Assembly (NCBI RefSeq): GCF_023656565.1
Contig: NZ_JAMOKG010000003.1
Location: 62,001 to 126,000 of the forward strand
Source: Flavobacterium tyrosinilyticum
GTDB taxonomy: Bacteria > Bacteroidota > Bacteroidia > Flavobacteriales > Flavobacteriaceae
Length of the DNA stretch: 64,000 nucleotides
Reading direction: 5' to 3'
The translations under genes and the position numbers were made by a program. This document shows, one piece after another, positions 8,460 through 18,282 of the stretch. Below the pieces are notes generated by a model. It searched no databases, was not told the origin of the DNA, and saw only the letters and a program-made list of their open reading frames with translations. Every line of letters begins with the position of its first letter. Positions within the stretch are counted from its first letter, which is position 1.

Positions 8460-11400
8460 TTAAAATCCAAATTTAACATTCACTCCATAATCTCTCGTTG
8501 ATGGAATGTTGAAAGATTCTATACCTTGCAAGTTACCTGTACCTGCTCCTGCTTCTGGATCAAAGTACTTAGCTTTGTTTAAGAAGAAGAACAAGTTTCT
8601 ACCTACTAATGAGAAATCGATGCTTGTAAATCCTGAGTTACCTAATAAACGTTTTGGCATTGAATAACCAAAAACAAGCTCTCTTAATCTGATGTTTGTA
8701 GCATCATAAACGAATGGCTCTGCAATTGGAGTTCTTTGACCGATTGCTGTCCAGTACTGTTCAGCATTGATGCTTGTTGTATTTGGAGTATAAGTTCCGT
8801 TTCCGTTATCTACAACACCATCAACAATGATTCCACCATTTCTTCCTGCCAAAGTAATATCACTTACCCCTAAACCAGCTTGTCTAGCTTGAGTGTATGA
8901 AATAACTTCACCACCGATTCTAAAGTCAACTAAGAAGCTTAAAGAGAAATCTTTGTATTTGAAGTTGTTTTTGAAACCTGCAGTCCAATCTGGATTAAAG
9001 TTACCAGCACGAACATCAAAACCATTTGTTGCTAATGGAATACCAGCGCTGTTTACTAAAATTTCTCCAGCTTCATTTCTTTGGAAACCTTTGATGTATA
9101 AATCACCATATTCTCCATCTTTAACTACTTTACTTCTAACTAAACGTCCTTCACCGATTACTAATTCATCACGTCCTTCAAAGATAGATTTTACTTTTGA
9201 CTTATAAGATGCGTAGTTTGCTGTAATATCCCAAGAGAAGTTTTGTGTTTGAATTGGCGTTGCACTAAGCGTGAACTCAAAACCTTTATTTTCGATATCT
9301 CCACCGTTTACGATTGCTCTAGAATATCCAGAAGGCTCAGGAGTATTGATGTAGAAAATTTGGTTATTTGTTAACGTTTTAAAGTATGTGAAATCTAAAC
9401 CTAAACGGTTGTTGAAAAATCTAACATCAGCACCAAACTCATTAGAAGAAGAAATCTCCGGTTTCAAGTTTGGATTTGCTTTTGTGTTTTGTCCGTATAA
9501 CATACCACCATTACCTCCAATGTAAGAGAATCTTTGTTGTGTTTGATAAGGATCTGTATCGTTACCTACTTGTGCATAAGAAGCTCTTAATTTTGCAAAA
9601 CTAATTACTTCTGGCAGTGTAAACATATCAGAAAGAACAGCAGAAAGTCCGAAAGATGGGTAGAAATAATCTTCTGGTAAAGTAGAAGACCAGTCATTTC
9701 TAGCTGTTAAATCTAAGAATAAATAGTTTCTGAAACCAATTTGACCAAATCCGTAAACAGAGTTAATTCTTTTCTCTGAAGCTGTAGAAGTAGATTGAAC
9801 TGTTTGCACGTTTGATAATGCGAAGAAGTTTCTTTTACTTAATACACCACCTGAATTTAAAGCTGAACTATTTTGTTGCAATGAACTCGCACCAGCATTA
9901 AGACCGATAGAGAAATCTCCGAATTTTTCATTGTAAGAAAGTAAAGCATCAATGTTTAATTCGCTTACTGTTTCATAAGATTCACTGTATGAACCCATGT
10001 TGCTGTTGAAAGCTGCAGTTGCATATCTGTTTCTTACGTTTTTATTTGTCATTTGGTCTAAACCAGCTCTACCTTGTAAACTTAAAGTTTTTGTAAACTC
10101 ATATTTAAGAGAAGCTAAACCAATAAATCTATTTCTTTTATCTGTACGAGCATCATCTCTCAAAGCAGACCAGAATGGGTTTCCACCTGGAGCTCCAGTT
10201 TCATCAAGGAAATAGTTTACTTGTCTTTGTCCTGCAGCATCGATATATTCGAAATCTTTGTAATCGTTGTAAGCGATACTACGAGGTAATAAATAAGCAG
10301 ATGTTCCAATAGACTCTTCACCAGTTCTCAATAAATTATCGATATCTTGAACGATGTAGTTTGTTTTAGCGTCTAAAGTTAATTTGTCTGTAATTTTACT
10401 AGTCAATCTTAAGTTAAGATTGTGTCTATCCAATTGGTTTCCTCCAACAATACCTTCAGCACGTGTGTTCGTATAAGAGAAATATCCTTGCGCTTTTTCG
10501 TTACCAGCTGTAACAGTCAAAGTGTTTGCTAAGTTATATCCTGTTTTGTAGAAATCAATAACGTTGTTTTTCTGTGGAGAATAGCTTTGTGTAGCTGGTC
10601 CCGCATAATTTGGATTACGAACCAACTGCCAAGCAGATACCTGACGTCCGTCTAAAGGAGCACCCCAGCTTGAGCTAGAGTTAGAAACATAATTTCCATT
10701 TGTACCTTGTCCGTACTCATTTTGTAAATTCATCAAGTTATAAGCAGAAGAAGCCATAAAGTTAGATGATAACGAAACTGAAGTTTTTCCAGATTTTCCA
10801 GATTTAGTTGTAATTACGATTACACCATTTGATGCTCTAGATCCGTAAAGAGCTGCTGCAGATGGTCCTTTCAAAACAGTCATCGAAGCAATATCTTCTG
10901 GGTTAATGTTAGAGATACCATCAGGCTGAGTAGTTCCTCCTGTATCAATATCAGGGTTTGTATTAGTTGTTCCGTTACTAATTGGCACACCATCTACCAC
11001 ATAAAGAGGCTGGTTGTTTCCGTTAAGAGATCTGTTACCTCTTAAAGTAATTCTAGAAGAAGAACCCACACCATTTGATGTTGTAGAGAAGTTAAGACCT
11101 GCAACTTTACCAGAAAGTGAGTTGGCAACGTTTAATGATCTAGCTTCAGAAAGTTCGTCTACAGAAACGTTTTGTGCAGAATACGTAATTGCTTTTTTCT
11201 CTCTTTTAATACCAAGAGCTGTAACGACTACCTCTCCTAATTGCTGCGTATCTGGACCTAATGATACGTTAATTGTAGTTTGTGATCCAACAGCAACTTC
11301 TTTTGTAGAAGATCCTACATAAGTAAAAACTAAAACTGCTGATTGATTTGGAACGCTAATGCTGTATTTACCATCAAAATCTGTTGAAGCACTTGTTTTA

Positions 11401-11546
11401 GTTCCTTTAACAATAATATTTGCTCCAGGAATTGGAATTCCGCTTTGAGCATCTGTTATCGTTCCTTTTACTGTTGTCTGCGCTTGTAGGCCTTGGAACC
11501 CAAAAAGGCATATGACAAACAGTAATTTTAGTACGCTTTTAATCAT
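8460..11546 (-). CDS. SusC/RagA family TonB-linked outer-membrane transporter
   Basis: A 1028-residue protein: signal peptide (ends GLQAQ), carboxypeptidase-like regulatory domain at about residues 24-108 (VKGTITDAQSGIPIPGANI), TonB box-like LGEVVVTALG, plug domain with the SusC signature (RITLRGNRSLNGNNQPLYVVDGVPI), then the 22-strand barrel ending VNVKFGF. It imports oligosaccharides across the outer membrane together with the SusD protein. It is followed at 16 bp by susD. The 263-bp gap upstream holds a terminator-like hairpin and a 12-bp palindrome, so the pair probably has its own promoter even though the glycosidase genes upstream point the same way. Confidence 0.95.
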   Translation of the reverse strand: MIKSVLKLLFVICLFGFQGLQAQTTVKGTITDAQSGIPIPGANIIVKGTKTSASTDFDGKYSISVPNQSAVLVFTYVGSSTKEVAVGSQTTINVSLGPDTQQLGEVVVTALGIKREKKAITYSAQNVSVDELSEARSLNVANSLSGKVAGLNFSTTSNGVGSSSRITLRGNRSLNGNNQPLYVVDGVPISNGTTNTNPDIDTGGTTQPDGISNINPEDIASMTVLKGPSAAALYGSRASNGVIVITTKSGKSGKTSVSLSSNFMASSAYNLMNLQNEYGQGTNGNYVSNSSSSWGAPLDGRQVSAWQLVRNPNYAGPATQSYSPQKNNVIDFYKTGYNLANTLTVTAGNEKAQGYFSYTNTRAEGIVGGNQLDRHNLNLRLTSKITDKLTLDAKTNYIVQDIDNLLRTGEESIGTSAYLLPRSIAYNDYKDFEYIDAAGQRQVNYFLDETGAPGGNPFWSALRDDARTDKRNRFIGLASLKYEFTKTLSLQGRAGLDQMTNKNVRNRYATAAFNSNMGSYSESYETVSELNIDALLSYNEKFGDFSIGLNAGASSLQQNSSALNSGGVLSKRNFFALSNVQTVQSTSTASEKRINSVYGFGQIGFRNYLFLDLTARNDWSSTLPEDYFYPSFGLSAVLSDMFTLPEVISFAKLRASYAQVGNDTDPYQTQQRFSYIGGNGGMLYGQNTKANPNLKPEISSSNEFGADVRFFNNRLGLDFTYFKTLTNNQIFYINTPEPSGYSRAIVNGGDIENKGFEFTLSATPIQTQNFSWDITANYASYKSKVKSIFEGRDELVIGEGRLVRSKVVKDGEYGDLYIKGFQRNEAGEILVNSAGIPLATNGFDVRAGNFNPDWTAGFKNNFKYKDFSLSFLVDFRIGGEVISYTQARQAGLGVSDITLAGRNGGIIVDGVVDNGNGTYTPNTTSINAEQYWTAIGQRTPIAEPFVYDATNIRLRELVFGYSMPKRLLGNSGFTSIDFSLVGRNLFFFLNKAKYFDPEAGAGTGNLQGIESFNIPSTRDYGVNVKFGF

Positions 11547-11669
11547 ATTAGTTGTTTTTTTAGAGTTAATAACATGTTAAATTTAAGAATACGTTTTGTT
11601 AACAATGTATTATTTCGACAAATGACAATTTTGAAAAGGTGTTGGTGAAAGTTTGACCAAAAATTGAAA

Positions 11670-11681
11670 GAAAACGTTTTC
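11670..11681. promoter_or_regulatory. Perfect palindrome upstream of susC, possible operator
   Basis: GAAAACGTTTTC is a perfect 12-bp palindrome, extended by two further matching A/T pairs on each side after one mismatch. It lies about 125 bp upstream of the SusC start codon, between the GH3 terminator hairpin and the gene. A dimeric repressor or activator site is possible. No regulator gene of the LacI or AraC type is present in the window. Confidence 0.35.
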
Positions 11682-11708
11682 ATTTGTAATCCAACTCTTC
11701 CTTATTTT

Positions 11709-11748
11709 AAAGGCCAAAACTCTATTAATCGAATAGATTTTGGCCTTT
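11709..11748. terminator. Hairpin terminator between GH3 and susC
   Basis: A 17-bp stem with one bulged C (AAAGGCCAAAA plus TCTATT on the left; AATAGA plus TTTTGGCCTTT on the right) around a 5-nt loop. The best T run (TTTTTT, 11746-11751) is on the plus strand; on the minus strand, where the genes lie, the tail is CCTTTAAAATAAG, which is weaker. Confidence 0.55.
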
Positions 11749-11809
11749 TTTAATTGTATTCTTTTTTTTATCGAAAAAACGTTTAAAATTCTTCTGCGTT
11801 TAGTCGATT

Positions 11810-14470
11810 TTAGTTAGAAACCTTGAATTTTAATTTTTGCAAATCTGTAGAATTTCCACCCACCATTACTTCGAAGTCTCCAGGCTCAACAACGAACTTC
11901 ATCTCCCTGTTATAAAGGCCTAACTCGTCTTGAGTAAGTGTAAATTCAACATTTTTTGTTTCTCCCTTTTTAATATTTAATCTTTTAAAACCTCTTAAAG
12001 TTTTCTCTGGAGTAGTTACAGAACTATATACATCATTTATATACAATTGAACAACTTCGTCTCCATCTCTGTCTCCAACGTTTTTAACATCCACAGAAAC
12101 TTTTATTTCTCCATTTGGTTTAATTTCAGAAGCATTCAGCTTTAAATTTGAATATTCAAACTTCGTATAACTTAATCCGTAACCAAACGAATATAAAGGA
12201 TGCTCGCTTTCTGCGACATATTTATGTATTGCAGATGGTTTTTGGTTATAATATATAGGTAACTGCCCTACTGATTTCGGAACTGTGATTGGTAATCTTC
12301 CACCTGGATTGTAATCTCCAAATAAAACATCGGCTACAGCTCTTCCTCCTAACTCACCTGGAAACCATCCTTCCAAAACTGCAGGAATATTTTCAGCAAT
12401 CCAGTTTGTAGAAAGCGGACGACCATTTAATAACACACAAACTACTGGAGTTCCTGTTTTTTGGATCTCTTCAATCAATTGCTGCTGGATTCCGAATAAG
12501 TCTAAAGAAGCAACGTCTCTGTTTTCTTCTACCAATTCGTTAGATTCTCCTAAAACCACAATCGCAACATCTGCTTTTTTAGCGGCTTCGATTGCTGGCT
12601 GCAGGTTTACTTTTTCTAAATTCCAACGGAAATGAGCTCTAGCTCCCCAGCCTCCTTCCCACATTTCAATGCGGACTTTGTATTTTTTACCTTTTTCGAT
12701 ATTTTTTGGAACTGTAACCATGCTTGTCGCACCTTTAGTCCAGTTGTCGATTACCAATTGGTCATCGATGTACATTCTGATTCCGTCATCAGAACTTAAA
12801 CCTAACCAACCGTCCAATGCTTGATCCGATTTTAAAAATCCTGTCCATCTGATAGAAAAATCATCTACATTCACACCATCACCAGGTGCCCAAGGCCAGT
12901 CAAACTCTAATTGGCTATCAATACGAGTTAAAGCTGGTGTTCCTTCCAGATTTCTGTTATTGAAATATTCTCCTTTTAATCCGTTTTGAGATTCGTCTGG
13001 AGTAAATAAATATTTAGATGGAATAATTTGTCCTTTTACAATTAATGGAACACCTTCTTCATAAACAACATTAGCCGTTTTTCCCATTACTTGCTGAACA
13101 CCTTCAAAAACAGTTACTCCAACACTATTTTTAGGAGCATAACCTCCCATTCTTGAAGCATTTGCGTTTGGTCCGATAACCGCAATGTTTTTAAGATTTT
13201 TGCTTAGAGGTAAAATATTGTTTTCATTTTTCAATAAAACCATCGATTTCTGAGCTGCTTCTAAAGCAACTTTCTGATTTTCTGGAGTATGAAAACGCTC
13301 TTTAATTAGATTTTTTTCTGTGTACGGATTTTCAAATAATCCTAACAAGAATTTCAAACGTAAAACTCCTCCCGCTGCACGATCGATATTTTCGGTTGTT
13401 AATTTCTTTTCATTTACCAATTCAATAATGGTGTTTTGCCAAAATTCATTGCTAAAATCGTAAAACTGCATATCAACGCCAGAAGAAACGGCTTCTCTAA
13501 TAGCATCTTTTGGAGAATCAGCCACTTTATGAGTAGTTTGAATATATTTAATAGCTCCTAAATCTGAAACTACAATTCCTTTAAAACCCCATTCTTTTCT
13601 TAAAACATCTGTCAATAACCAGTGATTGGCAGCACAAGGAATTCCGTCCAATTCAGAATACGCACACATTGTCCCTAAAGCACCGCCTTTTGTAAATGCT
13701 TTTTGGAAAGATGGCAAATGATCTTCTCTTGCTGAACGTTCTCCTACCAAAATTGGCGAAGAATTTCCTCCCGCTTGCGGAATACCGTGAACGGCAAAGT
13801 GTTTAGGTTCTGCAATAATAGAACGATCCGATTTTAAATCGTCTCCTTGCAATCCTTTTATGAAAGCCAAACCAATTTCGCTGTTCAAGAAAGCATCTTC
13901 ACCAAAAGTTTCAGCAACACGTCCCCAACGTGGTTCGCGCCCCAAATCTAAGTTTGGTCCAAAACCAAAATGAACTCCATGTGCTCTGGCTTCCATACCA
14001 ATTACTTTACCCACTTTGTCCATTACAGCAACATCCCAAGTTGCTCCAAGTCCAATGTTCATTGGGAAAGCGGTACTTCCTTCGTCTAAATAACCGTGAA
14101 GCATTTCACACATAATCAAAGCCGGAATTCCCCAACGGTTTCCTTTGATTACATTGGTTTGCAAATCATTAATCATTTTAGCTGAACGCGGATAAAGATC
14201 ATGAATCGCTCCAATTCCTAATTTCCCGATTTTTTCTGCCGATTTAGCTTTTGCAAAATCTTCTTTATCTTTAAAAAAATCTCCTCTATACATATCCATC
14301 TGACGCACTTTTTCTTCAAGTGTCATACGGCTTAGCAAATCTTGTACTCTTTCTTCTACTGGTAATTTGGCATCCTGATACGGATACTTTTTCTGGGCAT
14401 TGGTCTGGTTAAAAAAACCAACAGCCATTACAAAAATAATGGCCGTTTTCCTCATTCTTAATTGTAACAT
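11810..14470 (-). CDS. Glycoside hydrolase family 3 enzyme with PA14 domain
   Basis: An 886-residue secreted enzyme. A start at 14455 (MRKTAIIFVMAVGFF) would give a cleaner signal peptide. The GH3 N-terminal barrel carries the nucleophile Asp303 in VVSDLGA. The C-terminal alpha/beta domain is split by a PA14 insert (GLKGEYFNNRNLEGTPALTRID to ARAHFRWNL), and a fibronectin III-like domain closes the protein (GDEVVQLYIND, LRGFKRL). GH3 enzymes release terminal beta-linked glucose, xylose or GlcNAc. Next to GH92, GH29, GH35 and GH20 genes, removal of the beta-1,2-xylose of plant N-glycans is an attractive but unproven assignment; a beta-glucosidase is the main alternative. It begins 18 bp after the upstream GH92 gene. 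Confidence 0.9.
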   Translation of the reverse strand: MLQLRMRKTAIIFVMAVGFFNQTNAQKKYPYQDAKLPVEERVQDLLSRMTLEEKVRQMDMYRGDFFKDKEDFAKAKSAEKIGKLGIGAIHDLYPRSAKMINDLQTNVIKGNRWGIPALIMCEMLHGYLDEGSTAFPMNIGLGATWDVAVMDKVGKVIGMEARAHGVHFGFGPNLDLGREPRWGRVAETFGEDAFLNSEIGLAFIKGLQGDDLKSDRSIIAEPKHFAVHGIPQAGGNSSPILVGERSAREDHLPSFQKAFTKGGALGTMCAYSELDGIPCAANHWLLTDVLRKEWGFKGIVVSDLGAIKYIQTTHKVADSPKDAIREAVSSGVDMQFYDFSNEFWQNTIIELVNEKKLTTENIDRAAGGVLRLKFLLGLFENPYTEKNLIKERFHTPENQKVALEAAQKSMVLLKNENNILPLSKNLKNIAVIGPNANASRMGGYAPKNSVGVTVFEGVQQVMGKTANVVYEEGVPLIVKGQIIPSKYLFTPDESQNGLKGEYFNNRNLEGTPALTRIDSQLEFDWPWAPGDGVNVDDFSIRWTGFLKSDQALDGWLGLSSDDGIRMYIDDQLVIDNWTKGATSMVTVPKNIEKGKKYKVRIEMWEGGWGARAHFRWNLEKVNLQPAIEAAKKADVAIVVLGESNELVEENRDVASLDLFGIQQQLIEEIQKTGTPVVCVLLNGRPLSTNWIAENIPAVLEGWFPGELGGRAVADVLFGDYNPGGRLPITVPKSVGQLPIYYNQKPSAIHKYVAESEHPLYSFGYGLSYTKFEYSNLKLNASEIKPNGEIKVSVDVKNVGDRDGDEVVQLYINDVYSSVTTPEKTLRGFKRLNIKKGETKNVEFTLTQDELGLYNREMKFVVEPGDFEVMVGGNSTDLQKLKFKVSN

Positions 14471-14487
14471 AGTTGTTGTGTGTGTGT

Positions 14488-16731
14488 TTAGTTTTGAATC
14501 ACTTTAAGCTTTGTTCCATTCACAAAATCATCATGTGAGATAAAGAAGCTGTTACGTGTTTTTCCGTTTAGCTCAATCGAATTGATTTTTCCGCCATTAT
14601 TTTCTTGTCTTTCAATTACGATGCTTTCTTTTTTATAATAGCTTGGATCTAATTTGATCGTCACTCTATGAAACATTGGCGTTGTAATGGTGTAAATTGG
14701 GTCTCCTGGAGATATTGGGTAAATTCCCATCATCGAATACACCAACCAAGCCGACATTGTGCCTGTGTCATCATTTCCTGGTAATCCTTTTGGTTCATTT
14801 TTGAAATATTCGCGAACCAATTTTTTTACCATTTCCTGAGATTTATATTCTTCGCCTTTCACATAATTGAATAAATAAGGATTGGCGATATCTGGTTCGT
14901 TTGCCATATCAAATTGTTTGATATCAAAGATTTTCTGCAATTGAGCAGAAAACGCTTGATCACCGCCCATTAATTTCTTTAATCCAATAATGTCATGCGG
15001 AACCATAAAAGCATACTGCCAAGCATTTCCTTCGATAAAACCAACATTTTCTTCAAAATTAGCTCCAGAGGCAGGATCAAATGGTTCGTACCATTTTCCG
15101 TCAGCCGTTCTTGGACGAAGCAGATTTAAGTTTTTATCAAATAATTTTCTGTAGGATAATGAACGTTCTTTAAAACGTTTTACATTGTCTTTGTCCCCGA
15201 ATTCGTTGGCCATAAGCGAAATAGAATAATCTGAAATATTGTATTCCTGAGTTGTAGAAACTGGGCCTTTATTGTCAGTTGTTAAATAGCCTTTTTTGAT
15301 ATAATCTTTCAATCCAGGACGAAGCGGATTATTTTCAATATTATCTGCGCCTTTCAACATCGCATAATAGGCTTTATTAACATCATAATCACGAATTCCT
15401 CTCATATAACTATCTGTAATTACAATACTTGCAGGGTCTCCAACCATGGTGAAAGTTTCAGTCGAATTCAGTTCCCATTTGGGTAACCAGCCGTTTTCAT
15501 CAAACATAGTCAACATACTTTTTACCATATCAGATTGCTGTTTTGGATAAACCAAAGACATCAATGGATGTACATTTCGGTACGTATCCCATAAAGAAAA
15601 TACGGTATAACGGGTATCATCGGTTTTAGCAATTTTACTTCTTTTGATTACAGGATATTGTCCGTTAATATCATTTAAAATATTGGGATGAATTAAAGTG
15701 TGATACAAAGCTGTGTAGAAAATCGTATTGTCATCTTTGGTACCGCCTTCAACCAAAATTTTAGACAATTCTTCGTTCCATTCGTTGTAGGTTTCTTTGT
15801 AAATTGCATCAAAAGATCTGTTACCCACTTCTTTTGCTAAATTTTCACGGGCATTTTCGATACTTACGTACGAAATTCCAATCTTCACTTCAACCGTTTC
15901 TTGTTTGTCGAATTTATACGTAAAATAACTTCCAATACTATCCCCTACTACGGTTTTAATCGTATTTTCCATTATTCTTGCTTTTCCGTTGTACCCCATC
16001 CATTGTGCTTCAACGCCGTTGTATTTTGCAGGTTTTTTCCAAACTCCAAATTTAGAGGCAGGTTTAGAAAATTGAGCCACAAAATAAACCGGATAAGCAT
16101 CTTCTGGACTGTTGTAACAAAACGAACCAACAGATCGCATTCCTTCAATTTCTGTAGAAGAAACCACTTTTATCATTGCTCCTTCTTCGTTTGTTAATCC
16201 TAAACCAAGATTTAATAAAATATTAGATTGCCCTTTCGGGAAAGTGAATCTGCTTACTCCCACTCGTTTTGAAGTGGTAAATTCTCCTTTAACTTTGTAT
16301 TTGTCGATGTTTACGCTGTAATACGCTGCTTTGGCAACTTCATTAGAATACGTTGAACCGTATTTTAAATGATCGATTTCTACATTTCCAGTTGTTGGCA
16401 TTAATAAAATAACACCCAAATCTGGACAGCCAACTCCACTTAAATTCACTTGACTAAATCCCGTCAAAAAAGTATTTTCATTCACATACGGATTCGAAAG
16501 CCATTGACTGTCTTTTTCCATCGGTGTATTCTTTACTCCAGCCACATTAAACGGGCTAATACTTGCCATTCCGCGCGGTGCAATTGGTCCCGGAAAAGCC
16601 GCACCATAATTGGAAGTTCCAATAAACGGATTTACGAAATCGGCAGGTTCCTGCGCAAAAATCGTAATGCTAAAAAACAGCATGTATAAAATACATGCTG
16701 TTTCAAATTTATTTTTAATATTTAAAACCAT
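14488..16731 (-). CDS. GH92 alpha-mannosidase (first copy)
   Basis: A 747-residue calcium-dependent alpha-mannosidase with a signal peptide (cleavage near TIFAQ). GH92 hallmarks are PFIGTSNYGAAFPGP at the start, GFSQVNLSGVGCPDLG, FSLWDTYRNVHPL, EGNAWQYAFMVPHD and GNDDTGTMSAW, which holds the catalytic base pair (Asp654-Asp655). The mannose +1 subsite region reads NEPDIANPYLFNYV, lacking the His-Glu pair that marks alpha-1,2-specific relatives, so alpha-1,3 or alpha-1,6 linkages are more likely here. It removes mannose by inversion in the periplasm or on the surface. It sits 12 bp downstream of the GH29 gene, in one operon. Confidence 0.92.
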   Translation of the reverse strand: MVLNIKNKFETACILYMLFFSITIFAQEPADFVNPFIGTSNYGAAFPGPIAPRGMASISPFNVAGVKNTPMEKDSQWLSNPYVNENTFLTGFSQVNLSGVGCPDLGVILLMPTTGNVEIDHLKYGSTYSNEVAKAAYYSVNIDKYKVKGEFTTSKRVGVSRFTFPKGQSNILLNLGLGLTNEEGAMIKVVSSTEIEGMRSVGSFCYNSPEDAYPVYFVAQFSKPASKFGVWKKPAKYNGVEAQWMGYNGKARIMENTIKTVVGDSIGSYFTYKFDKQETVEVKIGISYVSIENARENLAKEVGNRSFDAIYKETYNEWNEELSKILVEGGTKDDNTIFYTALYHTLIHPNILNDINGQYPVIKRSKIAKTDDTRYTVFSLWDTYRNVHPLMSLVYPKQQSDMVKSMLTMFDENGWLPKWELNSTETFTMVGDPASIVITDSYMRGIRDYDVNKAYYAMLKGADNIENNPLRPGLKDYIKKGYLTTDNKGPVSTTQEYNISDYSISLMANEFGDKDNVKRFKERSLSYRKLFDKNLNLLRPRTADGKWYEPFDPASGANFEENVGFIEGNAWQYAFMVPHDIIGLKKLMGGDQAFSAQLQKIFDIKQFDMANEPDIANPYLFNYVKGEEYKSQEMVKKLVREYFKNEPKGLPGNDDTGTMSAWLVYSMMGIYPISPGDPIYTITTPMFHRVTIKLDPSYYKKESIVIERQENNGGKINSIELNGKTRNSFFISHDDFVNGTKLKVIQN

Positions 16732-16742
16732 AGGCTTCGTTC

Positions 16743-18227
16743 TTATCTGTTGATCGCTTCAATTTTTAAAGTCCAAGCTTCTTTTGCAGGAAGGTTATTT
16801 CTTAAACTTTCCGGAATAATTACTTTAAATCCGTTTCCTTCTTTGGTCCATTTTAAAGAAGTTTTAGAACCTAACATCGTAATCTTAGTTCCTTTTTTAG
16901 GGCTGATCGATTTTACAGTAACTGCAGCAGGAATTTTATCTTCTCCGTCTTTAGCTAAATAAAATGCAAATACATTACCCGCTTTATTTTGTGTAAAACA
17001 AATGTTTTCTTCTTTGTAAGGCTCGATAGGTTTTGTATTGTAAATTGCTGTGCTGTTTACTTTCATCCAATCTCCGTAAGCTTGCAATAAATCGTAAGCC
17101 CCTTTATCCCATTCTCCTTCTGGACTTGGAGCAATGTTCAATAATAAGTTTCCGCCTTTAGCTACAATATCAATTAACATGTGAATCCCTTGTCTTCCAG
17201 TCATGTATTCAGCACCTGGAGAATAAGACCATCCACCGCCTGCAGGAATACAAGATTCCCAAGGATAAGGCAACGTTTTAGCAGGAACACGTCCTTCTGG
17301 TGTTAAGTAGTTTTGGTTTTTACCGTGAACCGCTCTATCTACAACAATTAAACCTGGTTGTTTTTGACGTGCTTTTACAACCAATTCATCCATTTTTGGA
17401 TCTTGATCTACCACTCTGTGTTTGATGAAACCGTTTTTAGATTCGTTTTCAGTAAATTTCTCGTCGTAGTTTTCTTTGATGTTTACTTGGTCTCTTTTTC
17501 TAACCCATCCTCCATCTAACCATAAGATATCTACTTTACCGTAGTTGGTTAAGATTTCTAAGATTTGGTTGTGCGTGAAATCAACATATTTCTGCCATTT
17601 TTCTGGGTATAAAGACGGATCGTAGTTTACGTTTCTGTCGAATGGAGGAAAATATGGATCCCAGTAGTTTTCGTTATGCCAGTCTGGTTTAGAAAAATAA
17701 GCTCCAGTTGAAATTCCTTCGCCTCTAAAAGAGTTGAAAATTTCTTTTAAAACATCTGCTTTTGGGTTGGTATGAAAAGGAACATCTTTACTAGTAATCT
17801 TGTAATCAGAATATTTAGTATCATACATGTTGAATCCGTCATGGTGTTTTGTAGTGAAAACCATGTATTTCATTCCAGCATATTTAGCCGCTTTAGCCCA
17901 TTTTGCAGGGTCAAATTTCACAGGATTAAACGTTTTTCTTAAACCTTCGTAATCTTTAATATAATCATTATAATTAGATGGATTACTTCCTTTTTTACGC
18001 TCACACCATCCGTAATCTTCAGGACAGATAGACCAAGATTCTACAATTCCCCATTGGCTGTAAGTTCCCCAGTGCATTAGCAAACCAAATTTTTTGCCTT
18101 GCCATTCGTCTAAGTTCTTTAAAACTAACGGATCAGTTTCTGGTACGTATCTTTCATCTTCATAAATCGCCTGAGCGAATATCTGAGCTGAAAATAAAAG
18201 GGCGATTATGAATATTCCTTTTTTCAT
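16743..18227 (-). CDS. GH29 alpha-L-fucosidase (single-domain)
   Basis: A 494-residue secreted enzyme (signal peptide MKKGIFIIALLFSAQIFAQ). The family barrel motifs are MHWGTYSQWG, FTTKHHDGFNMYDTKYSDY and WLDGGW with nucleophile Asp238, followed by the C-terminal beta-sandwich. It removes alpha-L-fucose with retention. The second GH29 in the window (36223-38316) has a discoidin-like extension and a different nucleophile context, so the two probably split the work between core and antennal fucose. The gene lies in the same close-packed run as GH35 (55 bp upstream) and GH92 (12 bp downstream). Confidence 0.92.
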   Translation of the reverse strand: MKKGIFIIALLFSAQIFAQAIYEDERYVPETDPLVLKNLDEWQGKKFGLLMHWGTYSQWGIVESWSICPEDYGWCERKKGSNPSNYNDYIKDYEGLRKTFNPVKFDPAKWAKAAKYAGMKYMVFTTKHHDGFNMYDTKYSDYKITSKDVPFHTNPKADVLKEIFNSFRGEGISTGAYFSKPDWHNENYWDPYFPPFDRNVNYDPSLYPEKWQKYVDFTHNQILEILTNYGKVDILWLDGGWVRKRDQVNIKENYDEKFTENESKNGFIKHRVVDQDPKMDELVVKARQKQPGLIVVDRAVHGKNQNYLTPEGRVPAKTLPYPWESCIPAGGGWSYSPGAEYMTGRQGIHMLIDIVAKGGNLLLNIAPSPEGEWDKGAYDLLQAYGDWMKVNSTAIYNTKPIEPYKEENICFTQNKAGNVFAFYLAKDGEDKIPAAVTVKSISPKKGTKITMLGSKTSLKWTKEGNGFKVIIPESLRNNLPAKEAWTLKIEAINR

Positions 18228-18282
18228 CTTTAATCTAATTTATAATTTATTATTCTTTGTTTTTCTGGTTTAATAGGTAATC

